DNA from: an uncultured Treponema sp.
GTDB lineage: Bacteria; Spirochaetota; Spirochaetia; Treponematales; Treponemataceae
Length of the DNA stretch: 64,000 nt
Reading direction: 5' to 3'
NCBI GenBank assembly: GCA_900317625.1
Contig: ONHK01000012.1
Span: forward strand, 1-64,000
The position numbers and the translations under genes were made by a program. The notes under the pieces are model-generated. The model saw only the letters and a program-made list of their open reading frames with translations. It made no database searches and was not told the DNA's origin. Shown in pieces: positions 62,301 through 64,000 of this stretch (position 1 is its first letter; every line of letters starts with the position of its first letter).

Positions 62301-64000
62301 GGTTGCACAAGTAATTGACAATACTTCAATTGAAAATGGAACAACAAATGCTTTCGATTTTACTCTTTCTGATGATCCGACTACAAACGGTGATGGAGAT
62401 CAGATGGTAGAAGGTGTAAGCCAGAGCGGAACAACATGGAAGTGGTCTGCATCTATAAACAGTTCTCTGATTTTGGACGGTTCTATAGAAATAAATCTTG
62501 TTGCATTTGATGAGGCAGGAAATTCTTCTGAAGTAAAAACGTATTCAGGTACAGTAAGCAATAATGCGCCTAGAATTGCCGGTGTTATGTTCGGAAGTGA
62601 TGATAATAATGATGGAACTGTTTCTGATGATGAAATGGTAAAATCATATTCAATGATTTACACAGCATTAAATAATGGTGGAATCAGAAATGGTTATATA
62701 ACTGCAAATCAAATTGCGGATAAAGTTACTATTCCTCTTTCTAAGAACGACTCTGGAAATTATGATGATGTTATCAACATAAAAGGAAATTTCTGTGTTC
62801 GCCCTGAAATTGTAGGTGGTAACCATGGTATTGGTTATAATTATAATGTAACTCGTGGAAATTCAACAATTTATACAGTAAATGATGTTGTTCGCCTTTC
62901 AAATGTTCATTCAACAGGAGATACTGTTCGTTCTGAAAAATCAGGAACAAATTTGAATGATATTGTAATTTCTTTAAAAGATATGATTTCTAATAATCTT
63001 ACTGATGGAGCAAATACAGTATTCAATATTGCATTGTGGGATTATACAGATGGTGCAACACCTGGAAAAGATTCAAACAAGGCAGAACTTGTTATTTACA
63101 CAAATGTTGATATTTATGATGAAGAAAGTCCTGTTGTTACAATCAATCCATTCTATTGGAATAATGTAACAGATAACAGTGTTTATTATGTTGATGGAGT
63201 TGCGCAAGGTCATATTGAGCTTGAATCAGATTTGCCAACAGAAACATTCTCTGCAACAAACACAGGAATATATGACCGAGATCCAAAAGTTTCTGGAAAA
63301 ATAAAAATTGAAGGAACTGCAAGTGATAATGCAATGATAAAAGAGTTGCGTATGACAATTCCAGGACTTTTTACAGATAAACTTGTAGGCGAATATTCTT
63401 ATAGTGCAACAAATGGCTGGGCTTGGAAATTAAACGGTGATTTGGCGACAGATGGATTTGCGGCAGAAATTGAAAACACAAGTTTTGGCAATAATGGACA
63501 CGAAATAAAGTGGACTGTACTTGTTGATACTGCAATGATAAAAAATGTCGCAGTTCCAGATGTTTCTATTACAGCAACTGCTGTTGACCGCGGTAAGATA
63601 AATGCAAATCTTGACTATGTTGCAAGAACAGAGGCAGGAAAACAAAGTGCGGTAACAAGTTCTGCATATAGAATGGATGTTGTGCCATATATTACAGGAC
63701 TTGATACAATGCTTACAGATTTGGAAGTTACAAATCCATCTGTTTATGGAAGAACAGCCCTTGGAAAATATCCAGTTTATTATTATAGGCAGACAACTAC
63801 CGGTTCTGTAAATGCAGAAACTATTATTGTAAATGGATTCAATTTGACAGGTGGAATTGTAACATTTGCCAGTGATACAACTGCTACAGGAACTCTTGCT
63901 AATGATAGTTCAGTTACAGTTCCTGCAAGCGCAAAGTCAGGAAAGATTTCTGTTTCTGTAAATAATATTGAAAGTTTAAACAATAAAAACAACAATGCGG
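56299..64000 (+). CDS. Downstream body of the giant Ig-like lipoprotein (continues beyond the window)
   Basis: From the G tract to the last base the +1-shifted frame appears open, over 2,560 codons. It begins ANKYTVNGKFNVKVTVTD. It is built of many Ig-like modules of roughly 90-120 residues, with repeated signatures such as TAYDYAGNKTVK, FDNTPPTITIVNP, IDNKPPVIEISSH and ATDISGQSITNQY, the pattern of bacterial surface and adhesin repeats. Near the end a segment (SVNAETIIVNGFNLTGGIV) resembles an IPT/TIG domain. It has no start of its own and must be expressed by fusion with the upstream part. No stop codon is reached, so total length is over 3,200 residues. Adhesion or cell-surface function is inferred. 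Confidence 0.85.

Noticed and set aside
56474..63995. Several minus-strand open frames of 60-105 codons inside the giant lipoprotein region
   Set aside because: They lie antisense to a continuous open plus-strand frame with clear Ig-like repeats, lack ribosome-binding sites and show no recognisable protein character.

Overview
The window looks like a stretch of the chromosome of a free-living or gut/rumen Treponema (Spirochaetota). It is AT-rich (roughly 38-40 % GC by eye). It carries an archaeal-type PheS, a MurA with Asp in place of the catalytic Cys, a bactofilin/M23 pair, and many lipoproteins and secreted proteins that look treponemal. Genus is an inference from these traits, not from a database match. 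No rRNA, tRNA, CRISPR array, prophage or complete insertion sequence was seen.

Layout. 1-4.7 kb: riboflavin operon on the minus strand (FMN riboswitch, ribE, NimA-like flavoprotein, ribBA, ribH, MATE exporter). 4.7-6.75 kb: efp and earP, an EF-P arginine-rhamnosylation pair. 7-8.6 kb: hisG-hisB. 8.7-9.7 kb: a lipoprotein with an in-frame G12 tract. 9.8-11.2 kb: a beta-CASP nuclease. 11.5-17 kb: a plus-strand run of a DUF2804-like protein, a large unknown protein, an HExxH protein, a secreted protein and rsmG. 17-21.3 kb: minus-strand TPR/Mrr-like protein, aminotransferase, Lrp regulator and a VapBC-type toxin-antitoxin pair. 21.4-24.3 kb: nnr and a FemAB-like transferase. 24.3-31.2 kb: nitrogen genes, glutamine synthetase III and an Amt-PII fusion, separated by an S41 peptidase and a membrane HTH regulator. 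31.2-36 kb: purD, rsmE, pepT, murA. 36-43.3 kb: a long minus-strand operon tatD-dusB-DUF5312-diguanylate cyclase-two secreted proteins-pheS. 43.4-46.4 kb: M23 peptidase, bactofilin, YaaR-like and RicT-like proteins. 46.4-49.8 kb: PilZ-like protein and tex. 49.9-64 kb: surface proteins, ending in a giant Ig-like lipoprotein gene that runs off the window.

Two systems stand out. First, glnN and the amt-PII gene both have leaders in which a small hairpin with a six-base A-N-N-G-N-N loop overlaps the 5' arm of an intrinsic terminator; the amt leader has two such units in tandem. This is the layout of ANTAR-type transcription antitermination and suggests nitrogen control by RNA attenuation. Second, homopolymeric G tracts of 10-12 bases sit at places where slippage would matter: inside a lipoprotein gene (G12, in frame), at the ribosome-binding site of a diguanylate cyclase (G10), and inside the giant surface lipoprotein (G10, out of frame here; G11 would join it to more than 7.7 kb of open frame). 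This suggests phase-variable surface and c-di-GMP functions.

Other notable elements are two copies of a ~216-bp palindromic element ending 20-21 bases upstream of minus-strand start codons, two copies of a GC-rich ~87-bp repeat next to stop codons inside operons, and a perfect 28-bp palindrome before the giant lipoprotein gene.
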